A stretch of 7,455 bases of DNA from Candidatus Zixiibacteriota bacterium (lineage in GTDB: Bacteria; Zixibacteria; MSB-5A5; GN15; FEB-12), in assembly GCA_022570975.1 (NCBI GenBank), contig JACZYS010000063.1, positions 1-7,455 on the forward strand. The letters run 5' to 3'. The notes beneath the pieces are model-generated. The model saw nothing but the letters and a program-made list of their open reading frames with translations, ran no database searches and was not told the origin of the DNA. The position numbers were made by a program, and so were the translations under genes. Every line of letters starts with the position of its first letter. Position 1 is the first letter of the stretch. Positions 6,341-7,455 of the stretch are shown piece by piece.

Positions 6341-7240
6341 ATGTATAAATTAACTTTCGCCCTGCCTTATTTGTTATCAATCATTTTTTTCACATCAAGC
6401 TCTGTTCTTGGTGATGATAACAAAAACCAACCCAAAGATTTTGATCATTACAAAAAAGCATATGACTTCATAACTTATTTAGACACATTTTATACCTTCC
6501 TTACAGAGTTTTCTCTGCCAGACGGATATCACTATCTTCAGTCCGACAAATTGAACTCCTATCAGAAATGGATATCAGAATTTCCGCTGCAGCACCGGTT
6601 TATGTCTTTAGGTAACTGGAAAGGTGCAAAAGTATTTGAAAGAGATTCTGTTTCCCGCGGCGTGGATATACCGTGGCAGGGGAATGTTTATCAGGAACAG
6701 AATTTCCCCCTTCGTTTTCTTGCGGAATTCATGCGCTATAATAAAACCGATCTGCATCTTACTTATCAGCCGGAAAAAGGAGAGCCAATAAGTTATAGAG
6801 CATATTTGAAAGGAAAAGTTGCCCGCAATGCAAAAGGAGAGGTTATAGTCATTCCGGGTGAAGAGCGACCTCCATCGCTTGTAGATTATTATAGGTACAC
6901 ACACTACATAATGAAGCTAAATACCTTTAAATTGCTGGCCGGTAACTGTGAGTTAATTAAAGAAAAAGATATCAGACCGGGTGACATGTTTATCAGTCAT
7001 GATGAACGAGGAAGAAAGGGAACGGCGGTATTGATATTGAACGTTATCGAAAATAAAAAGGGAAAAAGATTGTATGCCGTTGGAAGAGGCTGCACCGATG
7101 CCTGTGATTTTCATATCCCCAAAATAAACCAAGACCGCCACAACCCATGGATTACAATTGAACAGATAAACAAACTTGAACCGATTTTTGAATCATTGGG
7201 CTTTTACCGTTTCTTAAACTTCAAAGAAATAAAAAACTAA
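6341..7240 (+). CDS. Exported protein resembling DUF4846 family
   Basis: The 299-residue product begins with a signal peptide: Lys3, a hydrophobic run at about 4-23, and a plausible cleavage site after Val22-Leu23-Gly24, so it is probably periplasmic or surface-exposed. The mature part has the order of conserved blocks I associate with DUF4846 proteins: IPWQGN (110-115), a central tyrosine-rich stretch around SLVDYYRYTHYIMKLNTFKLLAG, RPGDMFI (212-218), a hydrophobic strand GTAVLILNV, YAVGRG (245-250), and DFHIPK followed by NPW near the end. Cysteines 203, 251 and 255 could form a disulfide or bind metal. No enzyme activity is known to me for this family. A GGAAGGA (6314-6320) lies 20 bases upstream of the ATG, too far to be ideal; an AAAG at 6331-6334 is nearer. 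The M20-type gene starts 26 bases after the stop and is probably co-transcribed. Family assignment is from memory of the motif layout and needs a profile search. Confidence 0.7.
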   Translation: MYKLTFALPYLLSIIFFTSSSVLGDDNKNQPKDFDHYKKAYDFITYLDTFYTFLTEFSLPDGYHYLQSDKLNSYQKWISEFPLQHRFMSLGNWKGAKVFERDSVSRGVDIPWQGNVYQEQNFPLRFLAEFMRYNKTDLHLTYQPEKGEPISYRAYLKGKVARNAKGEVIVIPGEERPPSLVDYYRYTHYIMKLNTFKLLAGNCELIKEKDIRPGDMFISHDERGRKGTAVLILNVIENKKGKRLYAVGRGCTDACDFHIPKINQDRHNPWITIEQINKLEPIFESLGFYRFLNFKEIKN

Positions 7241-7250
7241 GCGGAAATTG

Positions 7251-7276
7251 AAAATGGACAGAGAAAATGGATAAAG
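7251..7276 (+). repeat. Imperfect 13-base tandem duplication over the M20 gene start
   Basis: AAAATGGACAGAG (7251-7263) is followed directly by AAAATGGATAAAG (7264-7276), matching at 11 of 13 positions. Each copy holds an ATG. The first, at 7254, is out of frame and stops at a TAA after six codons; the second, at 7267, opens the M20 frame. Confidence 0.5.
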
Positions 7277-7455
7277 AAAAGGTATTCAAAGAAATAATAA
7301 GCAGAGTCAAAAAAAATCATAATGAGATGGTAAGATTGAGACGTCATCTTCATCAGTATCCTGAGACCGCCAACGAAGAATTCAAGACCACGGCTTACCT
7401 TACCAAAGAGATTGCAAAACTAAAACTTAAGAAACTCCCGATAAAAATGAATACC
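7267..7455 (+). CDS. M20-family amidohydrolase/peptidase (N-terminal fragment, runs off window)
   Basis: Sixty-three codons are visible. After a charged helix the protein reads MVRLRRHLHQYPETANEEFKTTAYL, the N-terminal signature of the M20D branch (N-acyl-amino-acid amidohydrolases, IAA-amino-acid hydrolase-like and related carboxypeptidases), where the usual form is RRxLHxxPExxxxEFxTxxxI. These enzymes remove acyl groups from amino acids or cleave dipeptides with a two-metal centre; the metal ligands lie beyond the window end. The start at ATG 7267 is chosen because an ATG at 7254 is in another frame and soon hits a stop. GGACAGAG just upstream is the only ribosome-binding candidate. The gene follows the exported DUF4846-like gene by 26 bases, suggesting one transcript. 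Substrate cannot be predicted from this fragment. Confidence 0.85.
   Translation, partial: MDKEKVFKEIISRVKKNHNEMVRLRRHLHQYPETANEEFKTTAYLTKEIAKLKLKKLPIKMNT

Noticed and set aside
6608..7141. Minus-strand open frames of 98 and 62 residues
   Set aside because: Both are shadows of the exported DUF4846-like gene, with no motif or ribosome binding site.

Overview
The window is about 40% G+C by eye and densely coded. It reads as chromosomal housekeeping DNA from a diderm (Gram-negative type) bacterium. The evidence for an outer membrane is a LolC/LolE-type permease gene followed by a LolD-type ATPase gene, the lipoprotein export system that feeds the outer membrane. No plasmid, phage, insertion-sequence or CRISPR signal is present. 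The phylum cannot be fixed from this sequence. An uncultivated FCB-like or related lineage would fit, but that is a guess.

Left block, minus strand (1-1956): a FtsX-like permease gene of the LolC/E family (730-1956), then a 103-base gap, then a LolD-like ABC ATPase gene (1-626) whose last ~20-25 codons run off the window. Together they would extract lipoproteins from the inner membrane. The 1957-2150 stretch separates this block from the rightward genes and holds two inverted repeats but no gene.

Central block, plus strand (2151-5611): tRNA-Leu(UAG), trigger factor (tig), clpP and clpX. This order is widespread in bacteria and joins co-translational folding to regulated proteolysis. Trigger factor catches nascent chains at the ribosome; ClpX unfolds tagged or misfolded proteins and threads them into the ClpP chamber. 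clpP and clpX are only 6 bases apart. ClpP has the catalytic Ser105 and His130, but Asn179 where the triad Asp is expected.

Right block, plus strand (5745-7455): a DinB-superfamily gene broken by a frameshift at a run of eight G (the downstream frame still encodes the HEGxHxGQ metal-site segment), then a secreted protein resembling the DUF4846 family, then the beginning of an M20-family amidohydrolase/peptidase gene.

I see no obvious new multi-gene system. The two observations most worth following up are the G8 frameshift in the DinB gene (phase variation, decay or a sequencing error) and the Ser-His-Asn triad of ClpP.
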